64,000 nucleotides of DNA from Aequorivita sp. HC6-5. GTDB lineage: Bacteria > Bacteroidota > Bacteroidia > Flavobacteriales > Flavobacteriaceae. The notes beneath the pieces were generated by a model. That model ran no database searches. It had not been told where the DNA came from and saw nothing but the letters and a program-made list of their open reading frames with translations. Positions 26,586 through 35,594 of this stretch are shown piece by piece (the first letter of the stretch is position 1; every line of letters begins with the position of its first letter). Location: assembly GCA_905182755.1 (NCBI GenBank), contig CAJJCS010000005.1, positions 62,001 through 126,000 on the forward strand, read 5' to 3'. A program made the translations under genes and the position numbers.

Positions 26586-28031
26586 ATGAGTTTTGATGAC
26601 GTTTATGAAAAAGAACTGTCTTTTCAAACAGATCGCCGCAAGGCAGCCGTTTCATTTATTAATATCATTAGTGATTTATGGTATGACAAGTCAATAGAAC
26701 TGATCATATTTCGCAATCAATTAATTGATAGAAATGTTAGTGAGATTTTAAATCTTCATGAGTATGCGGGAGCGTTTGTAGAAAAACCTATCTCTATTTT
26801 TGACTCAGTAGAAATTGCTCAGGCTATTCAAACGCTTAATCTTCCTCCTGCAAAACTAGACATTGGTAAACTAACCTATGAGTTTCACTTAGAGAAAAAA
26901 CAAACCAATGCGCTTGCTTTTGTTTCAGAAAAATTAAAAAACGCAAAAGACAAACAAGACATTACTCCAAAAGATGTAGTGCTCTATGGTTTTGGTAGAA
27001 TTGGTCGTTTGCTTGCTCGCGAGCTGATGACACGAACAGGACAAGGAAGCCTAATGCGCCTTAGAGCAATAGTAACTCGTGGTGCTATAGACCAAACTGT
27101 ATTAGAAAAAAGAGCTTCTTTATTAAAGTATGATTCTGTACACGGAGATTTTCCAGGAACCGTAATTGTAGACGCAAAAAATAGTGCCTTAATTATTAAC
27201 GGTACAACGGTACATATCATTTCTGCCAAAGGCCCAGAAGATATAGACTACACATCTTATGGTATTCAAGATGCTTTAATTATAGATAACACCGGTGCCT
27301 TTAGAAATAAAGAAGAACTAAGCCGTCATTTAATTCCTAATGGAGCTAGCAAAGTATTACTTACAGCTCCAGGAGCAGGTATTCCAAATATAGTACACGG
27401 TGTGAATCACACCCAGAACAACCCTGATGATACAGATATATTCTCTGCAGCCTCTTGTACAACAAATGCTATTACTCCAATTTTAAAAGCTATTGAAGAT
27501 AGTTTTGGTGTGGTGCAAGGACACCTAGAGACCATACACGCCTACACCAATGATCAAAACCTGGTAGACAACATGCACAAAAAACACCGTCGTGGTCGTG
27601 CAGCTGCCTTAAATATGGTTATTACAGAAACAGGTGCTGGAAAAGCAGTAACAAAAGCACTACCCTCTTTTGAAGGAAAACTAACCTCTAATGCAATTAG
27701 AGTTCCTGTACCAAACGGATCATTGGCTATTTTAAAATTAGAATTAAAAAAACAAACCTCTATTGAGGAGTTGAATGCAACCATAAAAAAATACGCACTA
27801 GAGGGAAACCTTGTAGAACAAATTAAATACTCATTAAACAATGAGTTAGTTTCTAGTGATATTGTTGGATCTTCAGCGCCTTCTATATTTGACAGCAATG
27901 CTACTATTGTTGCTAAAGATGGAAAAAACATAGTAATCTATGTTTGGTATGACAATGAGTATGGGTATAGCCACCAAGTAATTAGACTTGCAAAACATAT
28001 CGCCAAGGTAAGAAGATACACCTATTACTAA
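26586..28031 (+). CDS. gap: Glyceraldehyde-3-phosphate dehydrogenase, long form
   Basis: This enzyme converts glyceraldehyde-3-phosphate to 1,3-bisphosphoglycerate, or the reverse. At 481 aa it exceeds the common 335-aa form by about 130 N-terminal residues (IISDLWYDKSIELIIFRNQL and on). The NAD(P) fold starts at VVLYGFGRIGRLLARELM. The active Cys is in SAASCTTNAITPILKAIEDS, and the C-terminal block WYDNEYGYSHQVIRLAKH is normal. This long type is usual in Bacteroidota as one of two GAPDH paralogues, so it may serve gluconeogenesis; the cofactor cannot be set from sequence alone. Confidence 0.93.
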   Translation: MSFDDVYEKELSFQTDRRKAAVSFINIISDLWYDKSIELIIFRNQLIDRNVSEILNLHEYAGAFVEKPISIFDSVEIAQAIQTLNLPPAKLDIGKLTYEFHLEKKQTNALAFVSEKLKNAKDKQDITPKDVVLYGFGRIGRLLARELMTRTGQGSLMRLRAIVTRGAIDQTVLEKRASLLKYDSVHGDFPGTVIVDAKNSALIINGTTVHIISAKGPEDIDYTSYGIQDALIIDNTGAFRNKEELSRHLIPNGASKVLLTAPGAGIPNIVHGVNHTQNNPDDTDIFSAASCTTNAITPILKAIEDSFGVVQGHLETIHAYTNDQNLVDNMHKKHRRGRAAALNMVITETGAGKAVTKALPSFEGKLTSNAIRVPVPNGSLAILKLELKKQTSIEELNATIKKYALEGNLVEQIKYSLNNELVSSDIVGSSAPSIFDSNATIVAKDGKNIVIYVWYDNEYGYSHQVIRLAKHIAKVRRYTYY

Positions 28032-28083
28032 TTGTTAGCCCTGGTGCAACACACCTTTGTAATGATACAATAACTCAAAAAAT

Positions 28084-28117
28084 AAAGCCATAAACCTTGT
28101 GTTGGTGGCTTTTTTTA
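28084..28117 (+). terminator. Terminator after GAPDH
   Basis: The arms AAAGCCA (28084-28090) and TGGCTTT (28106-28112) pair, and the second runs into seven T. It lies 52 bases past the GAPDH stop. Confidence 0.7.
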
Positions 28118-28161
28118 ATTGGCTATACTGCATTAAAAAACAATCAAGTATTACATTATAC

Positions 28162-28195
28162 TTTGGAAACACCTAAATTATAAATTGTAGCTTTG
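28162..28195 (+). promoter_or_regulatory. Promoter of the DEAD-box helicase; decides its start
   Basis: The -33 TTTG (28162-28165) and the -7 TAGCTTTG (28188-28195) are 22 bases apart. A TTG at 28193 could be taken as a start codon, but it is part of the -7 box, so translation must begin at the ATG at 28211. Confidence 0.6.
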
Positions 28196-28210
28196 CCCAA
28201 AATACCACTT

Positions 28211-29578
28211 ATGGATTCTTTTCACGATTTTAAAATTAACAAACAATTACATTTTGCAATTGAAGATCTGGGGTATGATACACCCACAGAAATTCAAACA
28301 AAATCGTTTGCTCCAATTGGGTCTGGGAAAGATGTGGTAGGTATTGCCCAAACCGGTACAGGAAAAACGTTTGCCTATATGCTCCCTCTTATAAGCGGCT
28401 TAAAGTTCTCTAAGCAAATAGACCCACGCATTTTGGTTTTAGTACCCACAAGAGAGCTTGTATTGCAAGTAGTTGATGAAATTAAAAAGTTTGGTAAATA
28501 CTCTTCTATAAGAGTGGTTGGTGTATATGGAGGAGTAAACATTAACACCCACAAAGAAGCTGTGTGGGAGGGTGCAGATATTATCGTTGCAACTCCAGGA
28601 AGACTCTATGACCTTATTTTAAGCCGCGCTCTTAAAACAAAGCACATAAAAAAACTAGTTATTGATGAGGTGGATGTGATGCTAGATTTGGGCTTCAGGT
28701 TTCAGCTCACCAATATCTTTGAACTGCTTCAAGAACAACGTCAAAACATCATGTACTCCGCAACTATGACAGATGATGTTGCTGTATTTATTAATGATTT
28801 TTTCAAAAACCCAACTACGATATCTGTTGCGGTAAGTGGTACCCCTTTAGATAATATCAAACAAACCACCTATGATGTGCCAAACTTCTACACCAAGGCA
28901 AATGTGGTTTGTCACTTATTAAAAGACAAAGAGGTTTTTACAAAAACACTAGTGTTTGTTCCTAATAAAAAAAGGGCAGATTTACTGTATGAACTATTAC
29001 AAGAAACCTTTAAAGATGATGTTGCTGTTATACACTCCAACAAAACACAAAACTATCGTATTCGGTCCATAGAAAACTTTAATGCCAACACAACCCGCAT
29101 TTTAGTTACTACAGATATCATGGCACGTGGTTTAGATTTAGATCTTGTAAGTCATGTTATAAATGTAGACACCCCAAGGTTCCCAGAAAATTACATGCAC
29201 CGTATTGGAAGAACTGGGCGTGCTCAGGCTCAAGGAACCTCAATACTGCTTACCACAGAAAAAGAACAACCCTTTAGAGAGGATATAGAAACCCTCATGG
29301 GCATGACTATTGAAAAAATAGCCATTGCAAAAGAGGTTGAAATTTCGACAAAACTAACTCTAGAGGAACAACCAGACACACTAGAGAGAGAAAACCCTCA
29401 CAAGCAACAATTTGAAGAAGGTGGCACAAGTTTTCATGAAAAGAGCGAGAAAAACAGCCAAACCAACCAAGGTGGTTCTTACAAAAGAATCATAAAATTA
29501 AAGTACAAAAAGGCAAGAACAAAAGGAGATAAAAACTTCAATCAAAGAAACAAACAAAAAGGAAAAAAGCCTTTTTAA
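28211..29578 (+). CDS. DEAD-box RNA helicase (DEVD variant)
   Basis: This ATP-dependent RNA helicase of 455 aa unwinds short RNA duplexes, probably in ribosome assembly or cold response. From the ATG at 28211 it begins MDSFHDFKINKQLHFAIEDL. Motifs in order: Q-motif TPTEIQTKSFAPIGSGKD, I AQTGTGKT, Ia PTRELVLQV, II VIDEVDVML, III SATMTD, V DIMARGLDLD, VI HRIGRTGRA. Motif II is DEVD rather than DEAD; Glu and the metal Asp are retained. The C-terminal tail is Lys/Gln-rich (KARTKGDKNFNQRNKQKG), typical for RNA binding. trmD follows after 47 bases. Confidence 0.92.
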   Translation: MDSFHDFKINKQLHFAIEDLGYDTPTEIQTKSFAPIGSGKDVVGIAQTGTGKTFAYMLPLISGLKFSKQIDPRILVLVPTRELVLQVVDEIKKFGKYSSIRVVGVYGGVNINTHKEAVWEGADIIVATPGRLYDLILSRALKTKHIKKLVIDEVDVMLDLGFRFQLTNIFELLQEQRQNIMYSATMTDDVAVFINDFFKNPTTISVAVSGTPLDNIKQTTYDVPNFYTKANVVCHLLKDKEVFTKTLVFVPNKKRADLLYELLQETFKDDVAVIHSNKTQNYRIRSIENFNANTTRILVTTDIMARGLDLDLVSHVINVDTPRFPENYMHRIGRTGRAQAQGTSILLTTEKEQPFREDIETLMGMTIEKIAIAKEVEISTKLTLEEQPDTLERENPHKQQFEEGGTSFHEKSEKNSQTNQGGSYKRIIKLKYKKARTKGDKNFNQRNKQKGKKPF

Positions 29579-29625
29579 ACTTTCTTTGCGCTATATCAAG
29601 TGATCAATAAACAAGTTAAAACACC

Positions 29626-30306
29626 ATGGCTATGCGTATCGATATTATTACCGTATTACCAGAATTACTAAAAAGTCCTTTTGAGGCCTCTATCTTAAAG
29701 CGCGCCATAGAAAAAGGATTGGTAGAGGTGCATTTGCACAACCTAAGAGACTTTGCAACCAATAGCTATAACCAAATTGATGACTATCAATTTGGAGGAG
29801 GCGCTGGCATGGTGATGATGATAGAACCCATAGACAAATGCATAAGCGGCTTAAAAGCAGAGAGAACTTATGATGAGGTAATTTACATGACACCAGAGGG
29901 CCAAACACTGGATCAAGGTATCTCAAACCAATTATCTCTCAAAGGGAATATCATTATTTTATGTGGTCATTACAAAGGAGTTGACCAACGGGTTCGTGAT
30001 CAATTTATCACCAGAGAAATCTCTGTTGGTGATTATGTACTAAGTGGCGGTGAGTTAGCGGCGGCGATTGTTTGTGACTCTGTAATAAGATTAATACCTG
30101 GAGTTTTAGGCAATGAAACAAGCGCACTTACAGACAGCTTTCAAGACGGTTTATTAGCGCCACCCACCTATACTAGACCCGCAGAGTATAAAGGCTGGAA
30201 GGTGCCAGATGTGCTTTTAAGTGGTCACGGTGCTAACATTGAAAAATGGAGAGAAGATCAGGCTTATAAAAATACTCAAAAGAGAAGACCAGATTTATTA
30301 GAGTAA
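29626..30306 (+). CDS. trmD: tRNA (guanine37-N1)-methyltransferase
   Basis: This SPOUT methyltransferase makes m1G37 next to the anticodon and prevents frameshifting. At 226 aa it has the deep-knot residues in [12 protein letters not shown] and [20 protein letters not shown], plus [15 protein letters not shown] and the C-terminal tRNA-binding part ([20 protein letters not shown]). It begins [20 protein letters not shown]. In many bacteria trmD sits with rpsP-rimM-rplS; here it does not. A hairpin terminator follows. Confidence 0.96.
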   Translation: MAMRIDIITVLPELLKSPFEASILKRAIEKGLVEVHLHNLRDFATNSYNQIDDYQFGGGAGMVMMIEPIDKCISGLKAERTYDEVIYMTPEGQTLDQGISNQLSLKGNIIILCGHYKGVDQRVRDQFITREISVGDYVLSGGELAAAIVCDSVIRLIPGVLGNETSALTDSFQDGLLAPPTYTRPAEYKGWKVPDVLLSGHGANIEKWREDQAYKNTQKRRPDLLE

Positions 30307-30309
30307 AAC

Positions 30310-30339
30310 AAAAAGGAAGGCAACCAGCCTCCCTTTTTT
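30310..30339 (+). terminator. Terminator after trmD
   Basis: Arms AAAGGAAGGC and GCCTCCCTTT pair with one mismatch around AACCA, then T-rich sequence. It lies directly behind the trmD stop. Confidence 0.7.
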
Positions 30340-30441
30340 AAACAACCTAACCAATAAAATAGTAATTAAAATTACTATCCATTATAATTAAGTACAAGAT
30401 ATACATATTGTTTAACTTTTAAGTAAAAAAATTAAACAATT

Positions 30442-31752
30442 TTACTTTTTTAAGGTTTTGTAATTATTTACAAGCACTTTGGCCCCTAAATCATTCATTA
30501 AATTATACAAGCCAAAGAAGGTTCTATTAATGTATAGAAAATGTTTGGAGCCTCTATTACCGTTCATTTTACGTAACTGAGTGTCTTTTGAGTATTTTTC
30601 ACTTAGATCTGCCACTTTACTGAAAAAGGTTTCATCACTAAAATCAAAAGTTTCATTGTGCATAGGCTGGGTAAATAGGCTTAGCATTTCATGAAACAGG
30701 GTAGAGAAAAAAGCAATTTCTTCAGGAGTATCTGTAGGAGTTAGAATTTCTAATTCATATAATTTTTTAGTAAACATCTCTGGATTATTGATGTTTTCTG
30801 GAATCGCTAACTCGAAATAAGGAATATAAAACGAATCAGGAATTACCTTTATACAGCCAAAATCTATGGCTACTAACTCCCCCTTTGGAGTTACCAAAAA
30901 GTTTCCTGGGTGAGGATCTGCATGCACTCTTTTTAATTCATGCATCTGGTACATGTAAAAATCCCAAAGGGCCTGCCCTAGTTTGTCTGCTAATACTTTA
31001 TTTGTATTTACTTTAGTGAATTCACTTAAATGTTCACCATCAATCCAATCCATGGTAATAATACGGTGGTTTGAGAGATCTGGGTAGTAGTCTGGAAATA
31101 TTAGATGCTCAATATGCTTACAATCTGCAACCATTTGCTGGCTTTGTTTGACCTCTAGGATATAATCTGTTTCTTCAAGAAGTTTTTGCTCAACTTCTTG
31201 AAAGTACTTATCACTGTCTTTGCCTTTTATGTTAAACATCTTTATAGCAACTGGTTTTACCATGGCCAAATCACTGCTAATACTATCTGCAACTCCTGGG
31301 TATTGAATTTTAATGGCTAACTCTTTGCCATCCTTTGTTGCCTGGTGCACTTGTCCAATACTAGCGGCAGCGATAGATTTTGAATTAAAGGTGTCAAAGA
31401 GATCTTCTGGATGTTTGCCAAAGTATTTAAAAAATGTTTTTCTTACCAAAGGAGCCGAAAGCGGTGGTACAGAAAATTGTGCTAATGAAAATTGTTCTAC
31501 ATATGCCTTTGGCAAAATGTTTTTTTCCATGCTTAGCATCTGGGCAACTTTTAAGGCAGAGCCCTTCAAGTTTTTTAACCCATCATAGATATCGCTGGCA
31601 TTGTTTTGATTGAGTTTCTCTTTGGCATTTTGAGGATCAACTAGCGTGTCTCCGTAGTATTTAAGTTGATTGATACCAACTTTAACACCAGTTCTCACTA
31701 GCCTTGTGGCTCGTGATATTTTACCCGTAGGTATACTATCTATTGTTTTCAT
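30442..31752 (-). CDS. ABC1/UbiB-family atypical kinase
   Basis: This 436-aa protein belongs to the ABC1/ADCK/UbiB family, ATPases linked to isoprenoid quinone metabolism. Family signatures: the N-terminal KxGQ motif appears as LKVAQMLS, the Ala-rich loop is SKSIAAASIGQVHQA, the Lys is in ELAIKIQYPG, and HADPHPGNFLV with AIDFGC complete the kinase-like core. KVAQ differs from KxGQ by Gly to Ala. No C-terminal membrane anchor is obvious. It lies 85 bases after the TetR-like gene, with which it may form an operon. Confidence 0.88.
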   Translation of the reverse strand: MKTIDSIPTGKISRATRLVRTGVKVGINQLKYYGDTLVDPQNAKEKLNQNNASDIYDGLKNLKGSALKVAQMLSMEKNILPKAYVEQFSLAQFSVPPLSAPLVRKTFFKYFGKHPEDLFDTFNSKSIAAASIGQVHQATKDGKELAIKIQYPGVADSISSDLAMVKPVAIKMFNIKGKDSDKYFQEVEQKLLEETDYILEVKQSQQMVADCKHIEHLIFPDYYPDLSNHRIITMDWIDGEHLSEFTKVNTNKVLADKLGQALWDFYMYQMHELKRVHADPHPGNFLVTPKGELVAIDFGCIKVIPDSFYIPYFELAIPENINNPEMFTKKLYELEILTPTDTPEEIAFFSTLFHEMLSLFTQPMHNETFDFSDETFFSKVADLSEKYSKDTQLRKMNGNRGSKHFLYINRTFFGLYNLMNDLGAKVLVNNYKTLKK

Positions 31753-31837
31753 GGGGGCGTAGGTTTATTTGAGGCTATTTGGAACCCAAATATTTAATGT
31801 GGTTTACTCTGAAATTTTAGAAAATAAAAACACGCGT

Positions 31838-32530
31838 TTAATTCATTTTTTCTTTCCACAAAAACTTTCCAAAATCTAGGATACTCTCTAAAGGAGTCGT
31901 TTCAAAAACATCAAAAATGGCACGTACAGATTTCTCTATCACAACATCAGTTTTCTCGAAAGAGGCAGAGTTGTCTTCCATCCAGTATTTCATAATAAAC
32001 AGCGTCTGTAACCAGGCACCTTCACTAAATACAGAAACAGGCTGTTTTAAAATCTTAAAAGATTTTTCCTCGTTTTTTTGATCAATTAAGGTGGCTGCAA
32101 ACTCTTTTATGTGAGATCTCAAGGATTTTAACTGGGATAGATTCTTCATCATATCTCCATGCTGCTGTAGGGCAAACATGACATAACTTCTATTGGCTGT
32201 TAAGAGTTCAAAGAAGGTGAAGAAAAAAGTCAGCATTTTTTCTTGATTGCTGAAGGTTGCATACTCAGGATTTTTTTGCCCTAGTTGCATCGCATTGTCA
32301 AAAAACGCAGTCCAAATACCTTGCTGCAAGTTTTCAAAGCTCCCAAAAAATTTATAAAACTCTGCTTCTGTCATGGCATGCTCCTTGGCAAACTTATAGA
32401 CGCTTTTAGGGGTTTTCTCTTCCATAAGCACATATTCCATATACGCAGATACAATTACATCTTTAGTAATTGCCTTGGTTTTACTTGTCGTCTTCTTAGC
32501 AGCGGTGGTAGTTGTTTTTTTTGTAGCCAT
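31838..32530 (-). CDS. TetR-family-type regulator with Lys/Thr-rich N-terminus
   Basis: This 230-aa protein from the ATG at 32530 begins MATKKTTTTAAKKTTSKTKA, a low-complexity basic tail. A TetR-type helix-turn-helix follows (KDVIVSAYMEYVLMEEKTPK then AMTEAEFYKFFGSFENLQQG). The rest is a helical ligand or dimer domain (ILKQPVSVFSEGAWLQTLFI). I reject 14 extra residues upstream. The gene runs towards the UbiB-like kinase, and its 5' region holds a palindrome and repeated sequences that look like operators. Confidence 0.82.
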   Translation of the reverse strand: MATKKTTTTAAKKTTSKTKAITKDVIVSAYMEYVLMEEKTPKSVYKFAKEHAMTEAEFYKFFGSFENLQQGIWTAFFDNAMQLGQKNPEYATFSNQEKMLTFFFTFFELLTANRSYVMFALQQHGDMMKNLSQLKSLRSHIKEFAATLIDQKNEEKSFKILKQPVSVFSEGAWLQTLFIMKYWMEDNSASFEKTDVVIEKSVRAIFDVFETTPLESILDFGKFLWKEKMN

Positions 32531-32538
32531 AACAGAAT

Positions 32539-32561
32539 GTATTTTTGTTGTGTAAAAATAC
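32539..32561. promoter_or_regulatory. Inverted repeat GTATTTTT / AAAAATAC near the TetR start
   Basis: The eight-base arms (32539-32546, 32554-32561) flank GTTGTGT. The repeat lies just upstream of the TetR-like ATG and contains the TGTTGTGT core found again at 32600. Confidence 0.55.
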
Positions 32562-32589
32562 AAAACGTTCAATTAATTTAAATATTGGT

Positions 32590-32610
32590 TAAACACAATG
32601 TTGTGTTAAA
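32590..32610. promoter_or_regulatory. Candidate TetR operator, 21-bp imperfect palindrome
   Basis: The arms TTAAACACAA and TTGTGTTAA pair around TG with one extra A. It lies 60 bases upstream of the TetR-like gene and 118 bases before htpG. TetR-family proteins usually bind such sites and repress themselves. Confidence 0.55.
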
Positions 32611-32727
32611 AATAAAACAAATGACAACCTGTCACAAAATCAAACGTGGTATTTTCTTTGACTAAGTATTTATGGAATGTAATATTTCCGAAGAAATAAA
32701 AATCATAATTCAATAAATTATACGAAC

Positions 32728-34620
32728 ATGAGTACAGGAACTATTAATGTATCGGTAGAAAATATTTTCCCGCTTATAAAAAAGTTTTTATACAGTGATC
32801 ACGAAATCTTTTTACGTGAGCTAGTAAGTAATGCTACAGATGCAACATTAAAACTTAAACACCTATCCAATATTGGAGAAGCTAAAATAGAATACGGCAA
32901 TCCTTTTATTGAAATCAAAATAGATAAGGAAGGTAAAAAATTGCACATCACTGATCAAGGTGTTGGAATGACAAAAGATGAGGTAGAGAAATACATCAAT
33001 CAAATTGCTTTCTCTGGCGCAGAGGAGTTTATAGAAAAGTACAAAGACAAAAAAGGAGAAGATGCTGGAATTATTGGGCATTTTGGTCTTGGTTTCTATT
33101 CTGCCTTTATGGTAGCAGATAATGTAGAGATTATCACAAAGAGTTACACCGATGAACCTGCAGCACACTGGAGTTGTGATGGATCTCCTAACTACACTTT
33201 GGTTGAGGGAACAAAAACAGATAGAGGTACTGAGATTATACTGCACATCAGCGAGGAAGAGGTCGCATTTTTAGAAGAAGCTAAAATTACTGAGCTTTTA
33301 ACTAAGTATAATAAGTTTATGCCTATTCCAATTAAATTTGGAATGAAGACAGAGACCCTTCCAAAGCCAGAAGATGCCAAAGAAGAAGATGCTGCACCTA
33401 CCAAAGAGGTTGATAACATCATCAACAACCCAAGCCCAGCTTGGACCAAGCAGCCAAGTGAGTTAAAGGATGAAGACTACACTGGTTTTTACAGAGAGTT
33501 GTACCCTATGCAATTTGAGGAGCCACTCTTTAATATACACTTAAACGTTGACTATCCTTTTAACCTTACTGGAATTTTATATTTCCCGAAGATGAACAAG
33601 GACATGCAGATCCAGAAAGATAAAATACAGTTATACCAAAACCAGGTGTTTGTTACAGATAATGTAGAGGGTATTGTGCCAGAATTTTTGACCATGCTTC
33701 GCGGTGTGATAGACTCGCCAGATATTCCTTTAAATGTATCTCGTAGTTATTTGCAGGCAGATGGCGCTGTAAAGAAAATCTCAAGTTACATTACCCGTAA
33801 AGTAGGTGATAAATTAAAGAGCTTGTTTAATGACAACCGTGAAGAGTTTAACGCAAAGTGGGATGACATTAAAATAGTGATTGAGTATGGTATGCTAACC
33901 GAAGATAAATTCTTTGACAAAGCCCAAGACTTTATGTTGTACCCAACGGTAGATGGAAACTATCATACCTTTGCAGAACTTAAAGAAAAATTAAGCCCAT
34001 CACAGACAGACAAGGATGACAAACTAGTTTTATTGTATGCCAGTAATAAAGAAGAGCAACACTCTTATATTGCCGCTGCAAAAGATAAGGGCTATGAAGT
34101 ACTGCTTTTAGACTCTCCTATTATATCGCACCTTATCCAGAAAATGGAAACCTCTCAAGAGAAAATTTCTTTTGCAAGAGTAGATGGAGATCATGTTGAC
34201 AATCTAATTAAAAAAGATGAAGAGGCTATCTCTAAACTTTCTGACCAGGAGAAAGAAACCCTAAAAACCTTTTTAACTGATACCATACCTGCAGAGAAAT
34301 TCTCTGTGCAGCTAGAAGCCATGGACAGCAAGTCTAATCCTTTTATTATCACTGAGCCAGAATTTATGCGCCGCATGAAGGAGATGCAACAAAATGGTGG
34401 CGGTGGTGGCATGTTTGGTATGGGTAACATGCCAGATATGTATAATTTAATTGTGAACACCAACCACGAGCTGGTAACAGAGATTTTAAATACCAAGACT
34501 GCCAAGAAAAAGGAGCGCCTAGTAAATCAAGCCCTAGATTTAGCCAAACTAAGTAAAGGACTCTTAAAAGGTGAAGACATGACGGCTTTCATAAATAGAA
34601 GCTATGAAATGATTAAATAA
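32728..34620 (+). CDS. htpG: Molecular chaperone HtpG (Hsp90)
   Basis: This ATP-dependent chaperone of 630 aa has the N-terminal GHKL ATPase (LRELVSNATDA, DQGVGMTKDEVEKYI, GFYSAFMVADNV), the middle domain with LNVSRSYLQADGAVKKI and the C-terminal dimer domain. A Gly/Met-rich stretch (GGGGGMFGMGNMPDM) occurs near residue 555, which is common in Bacteroidota members. A strong hairpin terminator follows. Confidence 0.97.
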   Translation: MSTGTINVSVENIFPLIKKFLYSDHEIFLRELVSNATDATLKLKHLSNIGEAKIEYGNPFIEIKIDKEGKKLHITDQGVGMTKDEVEKYINQIAFSGAEEFIEKYKDKKGEDAGIIGHFGLGFYSAFMVADNVEIITKSYTDEPAAHWSCDGSPNYTLVEGTKTDRGTEIILHISEEEVAFLEEAKITELLTKYNKFMPIPIKFGMKTETLPKPEDAKEEDAAPTKEVDNIINNPSPAWTKQPSELKDEDYTGFYRELYPMQFEEPLFNIHLNVDYPFNLTGILYFPKMNKDMQIQKDKIQLYQNQVFVTDNVEGIVPEFLTMLRGVIDSPDIPLNVSRSYLQADGAVKKISSYITRKVGDKLKSLFNDNREEFNAKWDDIKIVIEYGMLTEDKFFDKAQDFMLYPTVDGNYHTFAELKEKLSPSQTDKDDKLVLLYASNKEEQHSYIAAAKDKGYEVLLLDSPIISHLIQKMETSQEKISFARVDGDHVDNLIKKDEEAISKLSDQEKETLKTFLTDTIPAEKFSVQLEAMDSKSNPFIITEPEFMRRMKEMQQNGGGGGMFGMGNMPDMYNLIVNTNHELVTEILNTKTAKKKERLVNQALDLAKLSKGLLKGEDMTAFINRSYEMIK

Positions 34621-34642
34621 ATCTCATTTTTTATTGATTTTT

Positions 34643-34676
34643 AACCCCATGTATCAAAAATACATGGGGTTTTTTA
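34643..34676 (+). terminator. Terminator after htpG
   Basis: AACCCCATGTA pairs perfectly with TACATGGGGTT, and six T follow. It starts 22 bases past the stop. Confidence 0.9.
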
Positions 34677-34802
34677 TTAATTTATCATATAAAAAGCAAT
34701 AAAATGGGTTGAAAAGCATAAAAAAAAGCGCTTATTTATAAAAAAAATAGCCCCGTAAGGCCTTGTTTTACGGCAAAACGTGTAAAAACATCGATTAAAA
34801 GC

Positions 34803-34832
34803 TTGTTTTTTAGAATAAAGTTATTAAATTTG
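34803..34832 (+). promoter_or_regulatory. Promoter of the outer-membrane barrel gene
   Basis: TTG (34803-34805) and TAAATTTG (34825-34832) are 19 bases apart, a textbook Flavobacterium promoter. The ATG follows 30 bases after the -7 box. Confidence 0.7.
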
Positions 34833-34862
34833 ACCCATATTAATTAACCAAACTTTAATATT

Positions 34863-35432
34863 ATGAAAAAAGTATTACTATTTGCTGCATTTGCAGCGTT
34901 CGCAATGACAAGTGTAAATGCACAAGACGAAGATTCTAGTGGATTTGCAAAATCTGACATCTTTATGACAGGTACAGTAGCCTTCGGCAGTGCTTCTGCT
35001 GGAGATGTTGACACTAGTTCTTTTGAAGTATCTCCAACAGTTGGATATATGATGACTGACAACTTATCTATCAACGCATCTTTATCTTTCGGGAGCATGG
35101 ATGATGGTTCTGATGTTGACATGTCTACAACTGGATTTGGTGTAGGTGCTACATATTTTATGGCTCCAACAAGCAAGTTTTCTATGAATGTAAGTGCAGG
35201 ATTAGGTTACAGTACTGCTTCTGTAGGTGATCTTGATGTAAACACATTATCATTTGCTGTATCTCCAGGATTTAACTACTGGATTGCAGATTCTTGGGGA
35301 TTAGTTGCTAATATCGCTGCTCTTTCATACACTAGCGCAAAAGCTGATGTTGATGGTGCTGAGGCAGCAACTGGATTCGGATTAAACTTAGATTTATCTG
35401 ATATCAACTTTGGAATGGTGTACAAGTTCTAA
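34863..35432 (+). CDS. Outer-membrane beta-barrel protein
   Basis: This 189-aa protein has a signal peptide (MKKVLLFAAFAAFAMTSVNA) and alternating amphipathic strands (TGFGVGATYFMAPTSKFSMN, SAGLGYSTASV) that end in the Phe typical of barrels (NFGMVYKF). It resembles the small eight-stranded OmpW/OmpA-like porins of Flavobacteriaceae. Its function is unknown. A strong promoter and hairpin terminator suggest high, independent expression. Confidence 0.85.
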   Translation: MKKVLLFAAFAAFAMTSVNAQDEDSSGFAKSDIFMTGTVAFGSASAGDVDTSSFEVSPTVGYMMTDNLSINASLSFGSMDDGSDVDMSTTGFGVGATYFMAPTSKFSMNVSAGLGYSTASVGDLDVNTLSFAVSPGFNYWIADSWGLVANIAALSYTSAKADVDGAEAATGFGLNLDLSDINFGMVYKF

Positions 35433-35453
35433 TTTGTAACTAAACTATATTTT

Positions 35454-35484
35454 AAAAACCCGAAGCTAGGCTTCGGGTTTTTTT
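35454..35484 (+). terminator. Terminator after the barrel gene
   Basis: The stem ACCCGAAGC/GCTTCGGGT with a short TAG loop is followed by seven T. Almost the same hairpin recurs at 40294-40325. Confidence 0.92.
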
Positions 35485-35594
35485 GTGTTTTTTTTTTAAA
35501 GAGGTGGAAATACAATTAACTCTCTTTTAGGCAATTATTTAACATATTTCAAGTAACATATCATGTATATTTACTTTTAAACATTCAATGAAAA

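Noticed and set aside
34753-34773. Small inverted repeat CCGTAA/TTACGG before the barrel gene
   Set aside because: Only six bases pair and there is no T-run; it could be chance in this A+T-rich spacer.
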